Below are positions 8,100-17,423 of a stretch of DNA of 64,000 nt, piece by piece. Position numbers and translations under genes: made by a program. The stretch spans positions 1,488,001 to 1,552,000 of the forward strand of contig NZ_MAYG01000001.1 in assembly GCF_001684965.1 (NCBI RefSeq), in the 5' to 3' direction. The notes below the pieces were generated by a model. That model saw nothing but the letters and a program-made list of their open reading frames with translations, made no database searches and was not told the origin of the DNA. Source of the stretch: Chryseobacterium arthrosphaerae. Its GTDB lineage: Bacteria; Bacteroidota; Bacteroidia; Flavobacteriales; Weeksellaceae. The stretch's first letter is position 1; every line of letters starts with the position of its first letter.

Positions 8100-9947
8100 T
8101 TATTTCTTAATGAATTTCGCAGATATTTCCAGGTTTTTTATGGTGATGATATAACTGCCCGGCTGAAGCCCTGATACATTGATCTGGTTTCTTCCGTTTC
8201 CTACTGCTGCATCAATCACTTTTCTTCCTTCCATATTGTAAATTTCCACTTTTTCTTCTTTATTTCCTTTCAGCGATATGTTTAAGAAGTCGGAAACCGG
8301 ATTTGGATAAATGGAAACCGGCTGTTCTTTTTTAATTTCTTTTGTGCTTAGGGCCTGACAGGCATATTCCGGAAGTATATAACCTGAAGTGGTAAACTCT
8401 TCAGTCATGATGTTGATATCATTACATGTAAAGCCAAACTGCCCGAGCATATCAATAGCCGCCTGTCTTACGGCAATAGCAGCATCCTGCTGGTTGGTTG
8501 ATGAAGTTGTTAAATCCAGACCTTCCAAAAATGCCCGGTCTGTTTTTTCTTTCCCGATTCTGTCATAAATTCTCATCAGACAGGTAGACCAGATTTGAGC
8601 TTTATCATAGAACGATCCGGAGCCGGGGTATGTCATGGTTGTATTGGTAATTCTGCCGTCCCATATCGTGTTATGCCCATCCCAGCTGAACACCCAGTTA
8701 TACTGAGGAGTAGACGAAGCCCATTGGTTCAGGCTTCTGCTGTAGGATTGTGCCCAATAATCACCGGAACCTTCACTCAGCCCGTCAGCATTGGAAACTC
8801 CACCGGATAGCCAGTGATGAATTCCGTGTCCTAATTCATGCAGGATCACATCAGCATCTTCAGCATCGTCTACTCCTCCCTGCCCAAATTCCAGAGTACC
8901 TGCAGTGCTATATCTTGAGTTGTCTTGCCCGTTCAGCGCATGGGGATCATAAAGAACAACCCCACCATTTGTAGCCGGCTTACAGATGATTCCTAATGTC
9001 TCGTTGATGTACCTTAAACTCTTATCTATATGCCAGAAAGCATTTACAGCCTCAAATCCCAACTCACTTCTGTTAAACAAAAACTGGTTGGTGTCCTGGG
9101 TAAATAAACCGGTATTGGGTCCGGTGATATTTCTGATTTCTACATAAGAATTTTTCAGTTTGTAGACATTATTGGCAAATTCTATATCTGATAATGTTAC
9201 CAGGCTTCTTGCATTGTCTAAACTGGCATTCGTGGCATCATTACCGTCCACATAGCTGCCTCCATATGTTGATCCGGTTCTTGACAGCGGATCCGGGTCA
9301 TATACATAGCCGGAACCTGAAGCTTTAAAACTGACTGTTTTATTGGATTGTTTTGTTTTCTTTTTGGGAGATTCCGAGGTTTCATCTTTATGCCTGTGAT
9401 ATACGGCAATGTCTTTAACACTGATGATTTCTCCTGTTTTGGCGTCAACAATTGTCTCCCAGCTTCCGGAATTATCATAAGAGTTGATGACCACTCTGTA
9501 TACAAGCTTTGTATTTCCCCCGTCTGTAATGTAAACGAACAGTTTATTTTCCTGATAAGTAATTTCCCCCTGGGATTTAGAAGCAACATATGCCTTTTGA
9601 AAAGCGTCGACTGCAGAAATAGCGGGTGTAATATCTATTTCTTTCAGGTTTTTCTTTAAGCTTTCGGAAGAGGTATAACTTATTTTACCTTCTTTATTGA
9701 AATGGACTAGAACTTCGGACTGAAAAACAGGAACCTCCTTGATAAACTGCTGATACCGGAGTGTTTCTCCGGTATGCCCTTTACGTACAGAATATAAATT
9801 AAGCTTACTGAAATTCTGAATTCCCAGGTTTCTGGAATTCTCTTTAATCCACCGGTTTGCAGGTGCTTCAAAAGTTGATTCCTGAGCCAATAAGTTGCTA
9901 CAGCACAGAACGCTGCCCAAAATCAGCGAAGTAATTTTTAATGTCAT
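8100..9947 (-). CDS. T9SS-exported M36/M4-like zinc metallopeptidase
   Basis: 615 residues. Domains in order: signal peptide (to about 21, NLLAQ), FTP/PepSY-type inhibitory propeptide (about 35-180), gluzincin catalytic domain, then a type A sorting domain (about 541-615: IYPNPVSDFLNI, VEIYNMEGRKV, PGSYIITI). The zinc site is HELGH at 370-374, with Glu392 of SEGSGD as the probable third ligand. This fits fungalysin/thermolysin-like enzymes and predicts a secreted, self-processed protease. It is a single-gene unit with a strong terminator. Peptidase subfamily (M36 versus M4-like) is my inference. Confidence 0.88.
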   Translation of the reverse strand: MTLKITSLILGSVLCCSNLLAQESTFEAPANRWIKENSRNLGIQNFSKLNLYSVRKGHTGETLRYQQFIKEVPVFQSEVLVHFNKEGKISYTSSESLKKNLKEIDITPAISAVDAFQKAYVASKSQGEITYQENKLFVYITDGGNTKLVYRVVINSYDNSGSWETIVDAKTGEIISVKDIAVYHRHKDETSESPKKKTKQSNKTVSFKASGSGYVYDPDPLSRTGSTYGGSYVDGNDATNASLDNARSLVTLSDIEFANNVYKLKNSYVEIRNITGPNTGLFTQDTNQFLFNRSELGFEAVNAFWHIDKSLRYINETLGIICKPATNGGVVLYDPHALNGQDNSRYSTAGTLEFGQGGVDDAEDADVILHELGHGIHHWLSGGVSNADGLSEGSGDYWAQSYSRSLNQWASSTPQYNWVFSWDGHNTIWDGRITNTTMTYPGSGSFYDKAQIWSTCLMRIYDRIGKEKTDRAFLEGLDLTTSSTNQQDAAIAVRQAAIDMLGQFGFTCNDINIMTEEFTTSGYILPEYACQALSTKEIKKEQPVSIYPNPVSDFLNISLKGNKEEKVEIYNMEGRKVIDAAVGNGRNQINVSGLQPGSYIITIKNLEISAKFIKK

Positions 9948-10304
9948 ATAATGTTTTTTTTGTGGTTTTGTTTTAAAAATAACAAATATTTTTAAGTTTT
10001 AGATCTTTTTAACAAAAAAGCTTAAAAAACATGATCAATGTCTTATAAAATAATAAAACGATTTGTTTAAAGCTGCAATACAATTTTCAAAACGTTAAGA
10101 GTGCGCAAAGAAGGTATAAGTTGTATGGATGTTTTGTCCGGAAGGATATTTCATACAACAATGTAAAGAATAAAAAGTTTCTGTTAAGTCGTAACGCCTC
10201 TGGAAAGGTAATTTTTAACCTCCCGTCAAACCTTGTGAACTCTGCGTTGGAACAGTACGCAATAACAGCTGCAGGAGGTACAGGTAAAGTGGACAAAATT
10301 TAAA
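9948..10304. other. AT-rich intergenic region without a supported gene
   Basis: About 360 bases upstream of the metallopeptidase gene. It contains a small 8-bp inverted repeat (GTTGTATG near 10113, CATACAAC near 10153) and the phrase CTTGTGAACTCTGCGTTGG (about 10231-10249), which resembles dispersed Bacteroidota intergenic repeats. A 60-codon plus-strand frame at 10121-10303 has no ribosome-site context or family resemblance. I do not call it a gene. Confidence 0.4.
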
Positions 10305-10330
10305 AGAGGCTGACCTTTTGGCCAACCTCT
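10305..10330 (-). terminator. Rho-independent terminator of clpS
   Basis: Minus-strand stem AGAGGTTGGCC / GGTCAGCCTCT with a 4-base loop and two G-U pairs, then TTTT. It lies 6 bases past the clpS stop. Confidence 0.8.
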
Positions 10331-10335
10331 ATATT

Positions 10336-10641
10336 TTATACGATTTCGCTTGTTAATTCGCGTGATAATAATTTTTCGTGCATGGGTTTCAAAATATCCA
10401 TTGAGCCGGTTTTTACAGTACATTTACCTTTATAGTGGACAAGAATGGTACATTGCTCGGCCTGCTCGAGTGTGTGTTTGCATATTTCGATCAGACAGTC
10501 GATCACATAATCAAATGTATGAACGTCATCATTATGAAGCACCAGTTTATAAACTTCATCCGTATCATCAAGAACAAGAACTTCTTCCTCGTATTGACGT
10601 TTCGGGTTTTCGTAGTCTTTTATTGTATTATAAAAATTCAT
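10336..10641 (-). CDS. clpS: ATP-dependent Clp protease adaptor ClpS
   Basis: 101 residues. The adaptor delivers N-degron substrates to ClpAP-type protease. The core motif LVLHNDDVHTFDYVIDCL is the hallmark Asn-Asp-Asp segment that binds the N-terminal residue. The rest (EQAEQCTILVHYKGKC, then the MHEKLLSRELTSEI tail) follows the ClpS fold. The N-terminal ~25 residues form the flexible extension. It starts 9 bases after the upstream CNNM/CBS gene ends, so both are probably one transcript. Confidence 0.93.
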   Translation of the reverse strand: MNFYNTIKDYENPKRQYEEEVLVLDDTDEVYKLVLHNDDVHTFDYVIDCLIEICKHTLEQAEQCTILVHYKGKCTVKTGSMDILKPMHEKLLSRELTSEIV

Positions 10642-10650
10642 TCTTATGTT

Positions 10651-12009
10651 TTAAACTTCACCAATTTTATCTGCCAAGTTATCAATAGCATTGGGCTCAT
10701 CATATACCAGCTCGACAAGCTCCACGCTCTTATTATTCATCTTCAGAATTTTGAAATGATAATTATCCAGGTCAAACTCCTGGTTTTCTTCCGGAATTTC
10801 CTCCAGTTCGTACAGAATAAATCCTGCCAATGAGTTGTATTCACTCTCTTCGGAAAGAGGGAGTTTTTTAGGTAAAAATTCATTGATTTCGTCCAGAGGC
10901 TGTGTTGCCTGTACCCAGTAGGTATTATCAGCAATTTTATCAACGATTTTTTCTTCTTCATCTTCTTCATCCTGAATTTCTCCTACCAACTCTTCCAGAA
11001 TGTCCTCAAGGGTAATGATCCCCTCAGTTCCTCCGAATTCATCAATAACGATCGCTATATGCTGTTTTTTAAGCTGGAAAGTTTTCAATAGGTCTGATAC
11101 TTTCTTGCTTTCCACCACGAAAAAGGCATCACGCATCAGTTCTTTAAGGTCGTCATGATCCAGCTGTCCTTTTCTTTTAACAAATTCTCTTATGATCTCC
11201 TTGGTATAGAAAATCCCGATAACGTTGTCAATAGAGTCAATATAGACCGGGATACGGGAATAGCCGCTATCCATAATCTTATTGATAATATCATTGACGT
11301 CTTCTTCAAAGTCAATGGAAGTAATATTTTGTCTCGGAACCATGATCTGCTTGGCAGAGTGATCCGTAAAGTCAAATGCATTTTTAATGATTTCGTAGTT
11401 TTCTTCTTCGATCTCACCGCTATCTGCACTCTGCTTTACCAAAAGCTGAAGTTCTTCTGTAGAGTGAATTTCCTGTTCTGAGGCAGGATGAATCTTGATT
11501 AATCTTAAAAAGCCATTGGACATGAGATTCATCAACCATATAAACGGTTTGAATACCGTATAAAAAACTCTCAGAGGTACTGCAGTGGCCATAGTTGTGG
11601 ATTCTGACTTTCTGATGGCAATTGATTTCGGGATAAGCTCACCAAACACAATATGCATAACGGTGATCAGTACGAAGCTGGTCGCTACTGAAATTGTAGT
11701 AATGGTAGTCTGGGTCAGATCAATACTCAAGGAAGTAAAGATATTTTCCACAATATGATGCAAGGCGCTTTCTCCTACCCAACCCAGGGCAAGGGATGCC
11801 AATGTAATTCCTAACTGGGTTGCAGAAAGGTATTCATCAAGATGTTTGATGATGTGTTCTGCCTGCTTTGCCATAGAATTACCTTCTGCGGCTTTTAGTT
11901 GGATCTGAGAATAACGAACTTTAACAATTGAAAATTCTGCGGCTACGAAGAAGCCATTTAGTAAAACAAGAAATAAGGCCAGCAAAAGCCTGACTATGTC
12001 CGAGTCCAT
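10651..12009 (-). CDS. CNNM-domain / CBS-pair / CorC-HlyC membrane protein
   Basis: 452 residues. The N-terminal CNNM domain has about four membrane segments (about 1-190, starting LLLALFLVLLNGFFVAAEFSIV). A CBS pair follows (about 210-335, FGGTEGIITLEDILEELVGE at its end), then the C-terminal CorC/HlyC FAD-like fold (about 355-440). Proteins of this architecture are Mg/Co transport or efflux proteins, often mislabelled hemolysins. Gliding-motility GldE is a relative, but nothing here specifically supports GldE. It precedes clpS in the same operon. A TATCTTTG box lies about 30 bases upstream. Confidence 0.88.
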   Translation of the reverse strand: MDSDIVRLLLALFLVLLNGFFVAAEFSIVKVRYSQIQLKAAEGNSMAKQAEHIIKHLDEYLSATQLGITLASLALGWVGESALHHIVENIFTSLSIDLTQTTITTISVATSFVLITVMHIVFGELIPKSIAIRKSESTTMATAVPLRVFYTVFKPFIWLMNLMSNGFLRLIKIHPASEQEIHSTEELQLLVKQSADSGEIEEENYEIIKNAFDFTDHSAKQIMVPRQNITSIDFEEDVNDIINKIMDSGYSRIPVYIDSIDNVIGIFYTKEIIREFVKRKGQLDHDDLKELMRDAFFVVESKKVSDLLKTFQLKKQHIAIVIDEFGGTEGIITLEDILEELVGEIQDEEDEEEKIVDKIADNTYWVQATQPLDEINEFLPKKLPLSEESEYNSLAGFILYELEEIPEENQEFDLDNYHFKILKMNNKSVELVELVYDEPNAIDNLADKIGEV

Positions 12010-12037
12010 TTAGAAGTTGTATATATTTTATTAGGTA

Positions 12038-12045
12038 CAAAGATA
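12038..12045 (-). promoter_or_regulatory. Putative -7 box (TATCTTTG) of the CNNM/CBS-clpS operon
   Basis: Minus-strand TATCTTTG matches TAnnTTTG, 29 bases before the ATG at 12009. Confidence 0.5.
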
Positions 12046-12232
12046 TACAAAATAAAAATAATGTGAGAAAGATAAAATTATTTCAGTGCAGGATTTTTAG
12101 AAAGGAAAAAATGACATTATAAAACCCCTTTATTTTCCACTAATAAAAATAATCGAAGTACTTATATCTTTTTCATGTCAAAACAGGATTTTTGGGTACT
12201 CATTTTGAGTTTCCGGCTTTCTGAAACAAAAA

Positions 12233-12255
12233 AAGCACCGATAATATCGATGCTT
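12233..12255 (-). terminator. Rho-independent terminator of the ATP synthase operon
   Basis: Minus-strand stem AGCATCGAT / ATCGGTGCT (one G-U pair) with a 3-base loop, followed by a run of seven Ts. It lies about 25 bases past the atpG stop. Confidence 0.85.
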
Positions 12256-12278
12256 CTGATGGTATGTAAAATAATTCT

Positions 12279-13142
12279 TTACGAATTTTTTAAAGCTTCT
12301 GCTCCGGAAACAATTTCCAGGATTTCGTTGGTAATTGCAGCCTGTCTTGCTTTGTTGTAGAAGATCACAAGATCATTCTTTAAAGCCTGAGCGTTATCTG
12401 TTGCTTTGTGCATTGCAGTCATTCTCGCTCCGTGCTCAGATGCTACTGAATCAAGGATGGCTTTGAAAACCTGAGTTTTGATTGATTTAGGAATCAGATT
12501 ATCCAGGATCTCAGCTCTGTTAGGTTCGAAAATATAATCTGTTTCAACCTGTGGTTCTGTAGTTTCAGGCATTGAGATCGGAAGAAGTTGCTCTGTAGTG
12601 ACTTCCTGAGTAGCAGCATTAACGAATTTGTTATAGATAACGTAAACTTCGTCAAATTTACCTTCTTTGAAGCTGGTCATTACTCCTTCTGTGATATGAG
12701 CCACTGTATCAAAGTTCAGGTTATCATATACAGAACTTCCATTAGCATATACTGAACGATTTCTTCTTACAGCATCATATACTTTTTTACCTACAGGAAG
12801 AACTTCAATCTCATATCGAGATTTGTCCTGAAACTGAAGGTTAAGCTCTTTTACGATTGAAGAGTTAAAAGCTCCCGCAAGACCTCTGTTTGAAGTAACA
12901 GCGATGAAAAGTATTCTTTTAACCTCTCTTTTCTGAGCATATACAGAAATCTGGTCAGGATCAGAGCTAGAATTTACATTCTGGATAAGCTCCTGTAATT
13001 TTTCAGAATAAGGTCTTAACATTACAATTGCATCCTGTGCTTTTTTAAGTTTCGCAGCGGAAACCATTTTCATAGCACGGGTAATCTGCATCGTAGATGA
13101 AATTGACGTGATTCTGCCTCGTATTTCTTTTAAGTTTGCCAT
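12279..13142 (-). CDS. atpG: ATP synthase F1 subunit gamma
   Basis: 287 residues forming the central rotor shaft of F1. The N-terminal coiled coil starts LKEIRGRITSISSTMQITRAMKMVSAAK and the C-terminal helix ends ARQAAITNEILEIVSGAEAL; both are diagnostic. The middle carries the variable Rossmann-like domain. It is the last gene of the atp operon here, separated from atpA by a 76-bp spacer with repeats. atpD and atpC do not follow, as is usual in Flavobacteriia, where beta and epsilon are encoded elsewhere. Confidence 0.97.
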   Translation of the reverse strand: MANLKEIRGRITSISSTMQITRAMKMVSAAKLKKAQDAIVMLRPYSEKLQELIQNVNSSSDPDQISVYAQKREVKRILFIAVTSNRGLAGAFNSSIVKELNLQFQDKSRYEIEVLPVGKKVYDAVRRNRSVYANGSSVYDNLNFDTVAHITEGVMTSFKEGKFDEVYVIYNKFVNAATQEVTTEQLLPISMPETTEPQVETDYIFEPNRAEILDNLIPKSIKTQVFKAILDSVASEHGARMTAMHKATDNAQALKNDLVIFYNKARQAAITNEILEIVSGAEALKNS

Positions 13143-13154
13143 TAATTTGGGTTC

Positions 13155-13207
13155 AAAGTTTAAGGTCTAAAGTTTAAGGCTTAAAACTTACATTTTAAAC
13201 CTTAAAC
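13155..13207. repeat. Tandem and inverted repeat in the atpA-atpG spacer
   Basis: Two adjacent 14-base units AAAGTTTAAGG(TCT/CTT) are followed by TTTAAACCTTAAAC, the inverse of their core. GTTTAAGG (13158, 13172) can pair with CCTTAAAC (13200) in the polycistronic RNA. Confidence 0.55.
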
Positions 13208-13218
13208 ATTGAATTTTT

Positions 13219-14796
13219 TTAGTTGTATTTAGAAGCTAAATCGTTAGCTGCCTGCTTAAGAACACCTGTAATATCGTTATCGATTTTTCCAGCTTTGATA
13301 GCAGCCATAGTGTCTGGGTGCTTAGATCTCAGGAACTCGATATACTCGTGTTGGAATTCTTTAATCTTGTTCAATGGAACGTTTCTCAATAAGTTCTCAG
13401 TACCGGCATAGATCATAGCAACCTGGCTATCAACCGGAAGCGGAGAGTTAACCGGCTGCTTAAGAAGCTCCACGTTTCTTTCTCCTTTAGAGATTACAGC
13501 TAAAGTAGAAGCATCAAGGTCAGATCCGAACTTAGCGAACGCTTCCAATTCTTTATATTGAGCCTGGTCAAGTTTCAATGTACCAGATACTTTTTTCATT
13601 GATTTGATCTGAGCGTTACCTCCTACCCTTGATACAGAGATCCCTACGTTGATCGCAGGACGAACCCCTGAGTTGAATAGATCAGACTCCAGGAAGATCT
13701 GTCCGTCTGTAATAGAGATTACGTTAGTTGGGATATATGCAGAAACGTCACCTGCCTGAGTTTCGATGATTGGAAGAGCAGTTAATGAACCCCCTCCTTT
13801 CACGATTGGCTTAAGAGACTCCGGTAAGTCATTCATCTGCTTCGCAATTTCGTCATCAGCGATTACTTTAGCAGCTCTTTCCAATAGTCTTGAGTGAAGA
13901 TAGAAAACGTCTCCAGGATAAGCTTCACGGCCCGGTGGTCTTCTTAATAGTAGGGAAAGCTCACGGTAAGCAACAGCCTGTTTAGATAAATCATCATAAA
14001 CGATAAGCGCCGGTCTACCTGTATCTCTGAAGAACTCACCGATAGCAGCACCTGCCATCGCAGAGTATACCTGCATTGGAACCGGATCTGAAGCGTTAGC
14101 CGCAACGATTACAGTATATGCTAAAGCTCCTTTATCAGAAAGGGTTTTAACGATTTGTGCTACAGTAGAAGCTTTCTGACCGATAGCAACATATATACAA
14201 TATACTGGTTTACCAGCATCAAAGAATTCTTTTTGGTTGATGATCGTATCGATCGCAACAGTAGTTTTACCTGTCTGTCTGTCACCGATGATAAGCTCTC
14301 TCTGACCTCTACCTACAGGGATCATAGAGTCGATCGCAACGATACCTGACTGTAATGGTTCAGTTACCGGTTGTCTGTAGATTACTCCAGGAGCTTTTCT
14401 TTCTAGTGGCATTTCATATAAATCCCCAGTAATAGGACCTTTACCGTCGATAGGGTTACCAAGAGTATCTACTACTCTTCCTAGCATACCTTCTCCTACT
14501 TTGATTGAAGAGATTCTGTTAGTTCTTCTTACTGTATCACCTTCTTTTACTAATTTACTTTCACCAAGTAGAGCAACACCTACGTTGTCTTCTTCAAGGT
14601 TAAGTACAATACCTTCTACATCACTAGAAAATTTCACCAACTCTCCGTATTGTACGTTTTCTAACCCGTATACACGAGCAATACCATCACCGATGGTTAA
14701 AACTGTACCTACTTCCTCAACGTTGGATTGAGTATCGAAGTTGGCCAATTGCTGTTTTAAGATCGCAGATACTTCTGCCGGATTTATTTCTGCCAT
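13219..14796 (-). CDS. atpA: ATP synthase F1 subunit alpha
   Basis: 525 residues. The non-catalytic nucleotide-binding F1 subunit, peripheral at the inner membrane. P-loop GDRQTGKT is at 171-178, and the [21 protein letters not shown] signature plus [15 protein letters not shown] follow. Length and order match bacterial AtpA. The start is fixed by [17 protein letters not shown], the usual N-terminus. It lies 16 bases after atpH. Confidence 0.98.
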   Translation of the reverse strand: MAEINPAEVSAILKQQLANFDTQSNVEEVGTVLTIGDGIARVYGLENVQYGELVKFSSDVEGIVLNLEEDNVGVALLGESKLVKEGDTVRRTNRISSIKVGEGMLGRVVDTLGNPIDGKGPITGDLYEMPLERKAPGVIYRQPVTEPLQSGIVAIDSMIPVGRGQRELIIGDRQTGKTTVAIDTIINQKEFFDAGKPVYCIYVAIGQKASTVAQIVKTLSDKGALAYTVIVAANASDPVPMQVYSAMAGAAIGEFFRDTGRPALIVYDDLSKQAVAYRELSLLLRRPPGREAYPGDVFYLHSRLLERAAKVIADDEIAKQMNDLPESLKPIVKGGGSLTALPIIETQAGDVSAYIPTNVISITDGQIFLESDLFNSGVRPAINVGISVSRVGGNAQIKSMKKVSGTLKLDQAQYKELEAFAKFGSDLDASTLAVISKGERNVELLKQPVNSPLPVDSQVAMIYAGTENLLRNVPLNKIKEFQHEYIEFLRSKHPDTMAAIKAGKIDNDITGVLKQAANDLASKYN

Positions 14797-14812
14797 TGTA
14801 TGGTTGTTTTTC

Positions 14813-15352
14813 TTAATTTAATTGGAAATCTTTTTTAACTTGGTTCAATTTGGTCTTCACAGATGCGTCTACCTGCTGGTCTCCTACTCTCAGGATATAT
14901 CCACCTAAAATGTCCTGGTTGATGATCAGTTTCAAATCGAAGTTTGAGTTGGCATTCACCAGGTTGGTAGATCTTAGAATCTGATCAATATTCTCTTTGG
15001 AAAGCTGAGTAGCTGTAGTAAGCGTTACTCTCTGTACTCCGTTGATATCTTCAACTTTGTTGATGAATTCCTGAGCGATATTTTTCAATTGGTTCTCACG
15101 TCCGTGTTTAATAACCAATCTGATCAAATTCTGGGAAGATGCTGATAAACCTTTGAAAATTTCGTTTGCTACCTCTATTTTCTTTTTTGCATCAATGTAA
15201 GGTGTAAGGAAGAATTTGTTCAAATCCTTAGATTCAGCCATGATCTTCACTACATCTTTCATTTCAGAAAATACGGCAGCTGTCTGACCTGATTCATTGG
15301 TGAAATCAAGTAAGCCCTGTGCGTATCTTTTCGCTACTTTAGATGTAAGCAT
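14813..15352 (-). CDS. atpH: ATP synthase F1 subunit delta
   Basis: 179 residues. The peripheral-stalk subunit (OSCP homologue) that ties F1 alpha to the b subunits. An N-terminal six-helix domain ([13 protein letters not shown]) is followed by the C-terminal beta/alpha domain ending with [25 protein letters not shown], the family signature. It starts 2 bases after the atpF stop codon, so translation is tightly coupled. Confidence 0.96.
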   Translation of the reverse strand: MLTSKVAKRYAQGLLDFTNESGQTAAVFSEMKDVVKIMAESKDLNKFFLTPYIDAKKKIEVANEIFKGLSASSQNLIRLVIKHGRENQLKNIAQEFINKVEDINGVQRVTLTTATQLSKENIDQILRSTNLVNANSNFDLKLIINQDILGGYILRVGDQQVDASVKTKLNQVKKDFQLN

Positions 15353-15354
15353 TC

Positions 15355-15849
15355 TTAGTTAAGGTTAGATTTGTTGATATAATTTTGAACTAATTCGTTT
15401 TGAGCTTCCGTGTTATCTAACTTTTGTTTCAAGATAGATTCTGCAATGTTTACAGATAAAGCGCCGATCTGAGTTTTGATGTCTGCCATGGCAGCATTTT
15501 TCTCAGCGTTGATCGTTTGTTTAGCAGCTTCGATAAGTTTGTCTCCTTCTGCTTTAGCAACATCTTTAGCTTCACCCACGATTCTGTCTTTAATTTCTCT
15601 GGCTTCTTTAAGGATAGCGTCTCTTTCGATTTTAGCTTCACGAATGATTCTTTCGTTGTCAGCTTTAAGATCTTCCATCTCTTTTTTAGCCAATTTAGCT
15701 TGGTTCAATGCATCAACGATAGAAGTTTCTCTTTCATTAACAGCATTTACGATTGGTTTCCAAGCGAATTTAGCTAGAAGAAACAATAGGATAACAAACG
15801 TAAGGGTCATCCAAAACAAAAGTCCAATTCCAGGTTCAATAATTCCCAT
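15355..15849 (-). CDS. atpF: ATP synthase F0 subunit b
   Basis: 164 residues: a short periplasmic N-terminus, one membrane helix (about 8-28, GLLFWMTLTFVILLFLLAKF followed by W), then a long charged right-handed coiled-coil stalk to about 140 with many A/E/K residues. This is the peripheral stator. It is placed between atpE and atpH, the usual order. Confidence 0.97.
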   Translation of the reverse strand: MGIIEPGIGLLFWMTLTFVILLFLLAKFAWKPIVNAVNERETSIVDALNQAKLAKKEMEDLKADNERIIREAKIERDAILKEAREIKDRIVGEAKDVAKAEGDKLIEAAKQTINAEKNAAMADIKTQIGALSVNIAESILKQKLDNTEAQNELVQNYINKSNLN

Positions 15850-15950
15850 ATCTGTAAATTCTTTTTTTAAAATGTTATTTATGGATTGTTTTTAAAATTC
15901 TTAGCAGCAGCCAACCGCTTCACTGCTAAGAATGTTTTTTTGAGGATAGA

Positions 15951-16169
15951 TTACTTGATGAAAGCACCAAAGATGATCGCGATAAGACCAGCACCTTCGA
16001 TAAGACCAGCAGCGATAAGCATTGCTCCCTGAATCTTACCAGCTTGCTCTGGCTGTCTAGCGATAGCGTCCATAGCGTGACCACCGATTTTACCGATACC
16101 TAGACCTACACCTAGTACTGCTAAACCGATACCTACGTAAACTAAACCTACTCCTGTTGATAAATCCAT
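15951..16169 (-). CDS. atpE: ATP synthase F0 subunit c
   Basis: 72 residues. A hairpin of two hydrophobic helices: the first carries a glycine-packed GVGLGIGKIGG, the loop has RQPE (38-41), and the second carries the ion-binding Glu58 in GLIEGAGLI. The helix-2 Glu is followed by Gly rather than Ser/Thr and helix 1 has no Gln at the ligand position, which points to proton rather than sodium coupling (inference). This forms the c-ring rotor in the inner membrane. Confidence 0.97.
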   Translation of the reverse strand: MDLSTGVGLVYVGIGLAVLGVGLGIGKIGGHAMDAIARQPEQAGKIQGAMLIAAGLIEGAGLIAIIFGAFIK

Positions 16170-16213
16170 GATAAATAAATTATATTAGTTAAAAAATTAT
16201 TTTTTTCTTTTAA

Positions 16214-17341
16214 TTAGTGAGCGTGTTCTTCGTGACCGTGCTCATGGTCGTGTTCTGCAACTGCAATTCCGATAAACAGTGCGGATAATACAGTAAAGAT
16301 ATAAGCCTGCAGTGCTGCTACCAATAACTCAAGTACTGAAACGAATAATGCTAATGGTACAGATGCAAATCCTAACAATGGAGACTTGAAGATGAAGATC
16401 AATGAAATGATTGCCAGAATCATAATGTGTCCCGCAGTGATGTTAGCGAAAAGTCGCATCATTAAAGCGAAAGGCTTTGTAAAGATCCCGATAATCTCGA
16501 TTGGAACCATGATTGGGTACAATAAGATCGGAACCGGCGGCATAAAGATGTGTTTCCAGTAATCTTTATTCGCACTGAATAATGTAATTAATAATGTAAT
16601 GATTGCCAATACGCAAGTGATTGCGATGTTACCTGTAAGGTTAGCTCCGAACGGAAAGAAAGGAATTAATCCGAAAAGGTTATTGATCCAGATAAAGAAG
16701 AACGCCGTCAATAAATAAGGCATATATCTTTTATACTTTACTGATCCGATGTTCGGGATAGCCACTTCGTCTCTGATGAATACGATTACCGGCTCCATTA
16801 CTTTTCCAATTCCTTTTGGAAGTTGTGATTTTTTGTAATTTCTTGCCATTCCTATGAACACTACTGCCATAAAAATTACTGACAAGAACATTGAAGCTGC
16901 GTTTTTCGTTATTGAAAGGTCAAAAAACACTTCGTTTGATTTTTGCTTTCCGCTGATGATTGAAAATAAAGTTGCTTTTTCAACACCTTTAGTAGAAACT
17001 ACCTGTCCGTGTTCTAAAGTATACCCATCGTGTTCATGCCCGTGAGCAATGCTGCTTGAAAGGAAAGTATGCCACCCCTGGTTATCCTTAATAATAACAG
17101 GCAAAGGGATAGAAACGTGGTGCTCCTCACCACTGTCATCTTTTGAAGTCCATAAATGCCATTCATTAGAATCACCGATGTGCTCCATGATCACTTTAGT
17201 CGCATTAAAGTCGCCTTCCGCTTCTTTATGCTCTACTTTTTCAGCTACTTTTTCCCCTTCAGTTTCGTGCTGTGCAGCAGCTAAACTGCTAATAAACACA
17301 AACAAAAATGCGAAAAATAACGAAGAAATTTTTCTGTTCAT
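16214..17341 (-). CDS. atpB: ATP synthase F0 subunit a, with signal peptide and periplasmic extension
   Basis: 375 residues, longer than the ~270 of E. coli AtpB. The N-terminus is a signal peptide (to about 24, AAAQ) and then a ~125-residue hydrophilic, His/Glu-rich periplasmic segment. Membrane helices begin at about 150. The essential Arg sits in MMRLFANITAGH, facing the c-ring. The C-terminal tail is very His-rich (EHDHEHGHEEHAH). The extended form is usual in Bacteroidota. A strong TTG-N20-TATATTTG promoter lies directly upstream (17362-17392), so the operon can start here without the preceding small gene. Confidence 0.95.
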   Translation of the reverse strand: MNRKISSLFFAFLFVFISSLAAAQHETEGEKVAEKVEHKEAEGDFNATKVIMEHIGDSNEWHLWTSKDDSGEEHHVSIPLPVIIKDNQGWHTFLSSSIAHGHEHDGYTLEHGQVVSTKGVEKATLFSIISGKQKSNEVFFDLSITKNAASMFLSVIFMAVVFIGMARNYKKSQLPKGIGKVMEPVIVFIRDEVAIPNIGSVKYKRYMPYLLTAFFFIWINNLFGLIPFFPFGANLTGNIAITCVLAIITLLITLFSANKDYWKHIFMPPVPILLYPIMVPIEIIGIFTKPFALMMRLFANITAGHIMILAIISLIFIFKSPLLGFASVPLALFVSVLELLVAALQAYIFTVLSALFIGIAVAEHDHEHGHEEHAH

Positions 17342-17361
17342 ATCTCTTTTTTAATCGTGTG

Positions 17362-17392
17362 CAAATATATCGATTTTATTAAACTTTACCAA
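17362..17392 (-). promoter_or_regulatory. Promoter of the atp operon (TTG-N20-TATATTTG)
   Basis: Minus-strand TTG (17390-17392) and TATATTTG (17362-17369), separated by 20 bases. This is an exact flavobacterial consensus, about 20 bases before the atpB start. Confidence 0.65.
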
Positions 17393-17423
17393 TATTAAAA
17401 ATTGATTTTTATCATCAAAAAAA

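Noticed and set aside
9218..9589. 123-codon frame overlapping the metallopeptidase
   Set aside because: Same strand but wrong frame, within a clear FTP/peptidase coding region; a shadow ORF.
10121..10303. 60-codon plus-strand frame before clpS
   Set aside because: It runs opposite to both flanking transcripts, has no family resemblance, and contains a phrase resembling dispersed intergenic repeats.
10651..12009. Gliding-motility protein GldE
   Set aside because: Shares the CNNM/CBS/CorC architecture, but no neighbouring gld genes or specific signature supports it; kept as a generic CorC-type protein.
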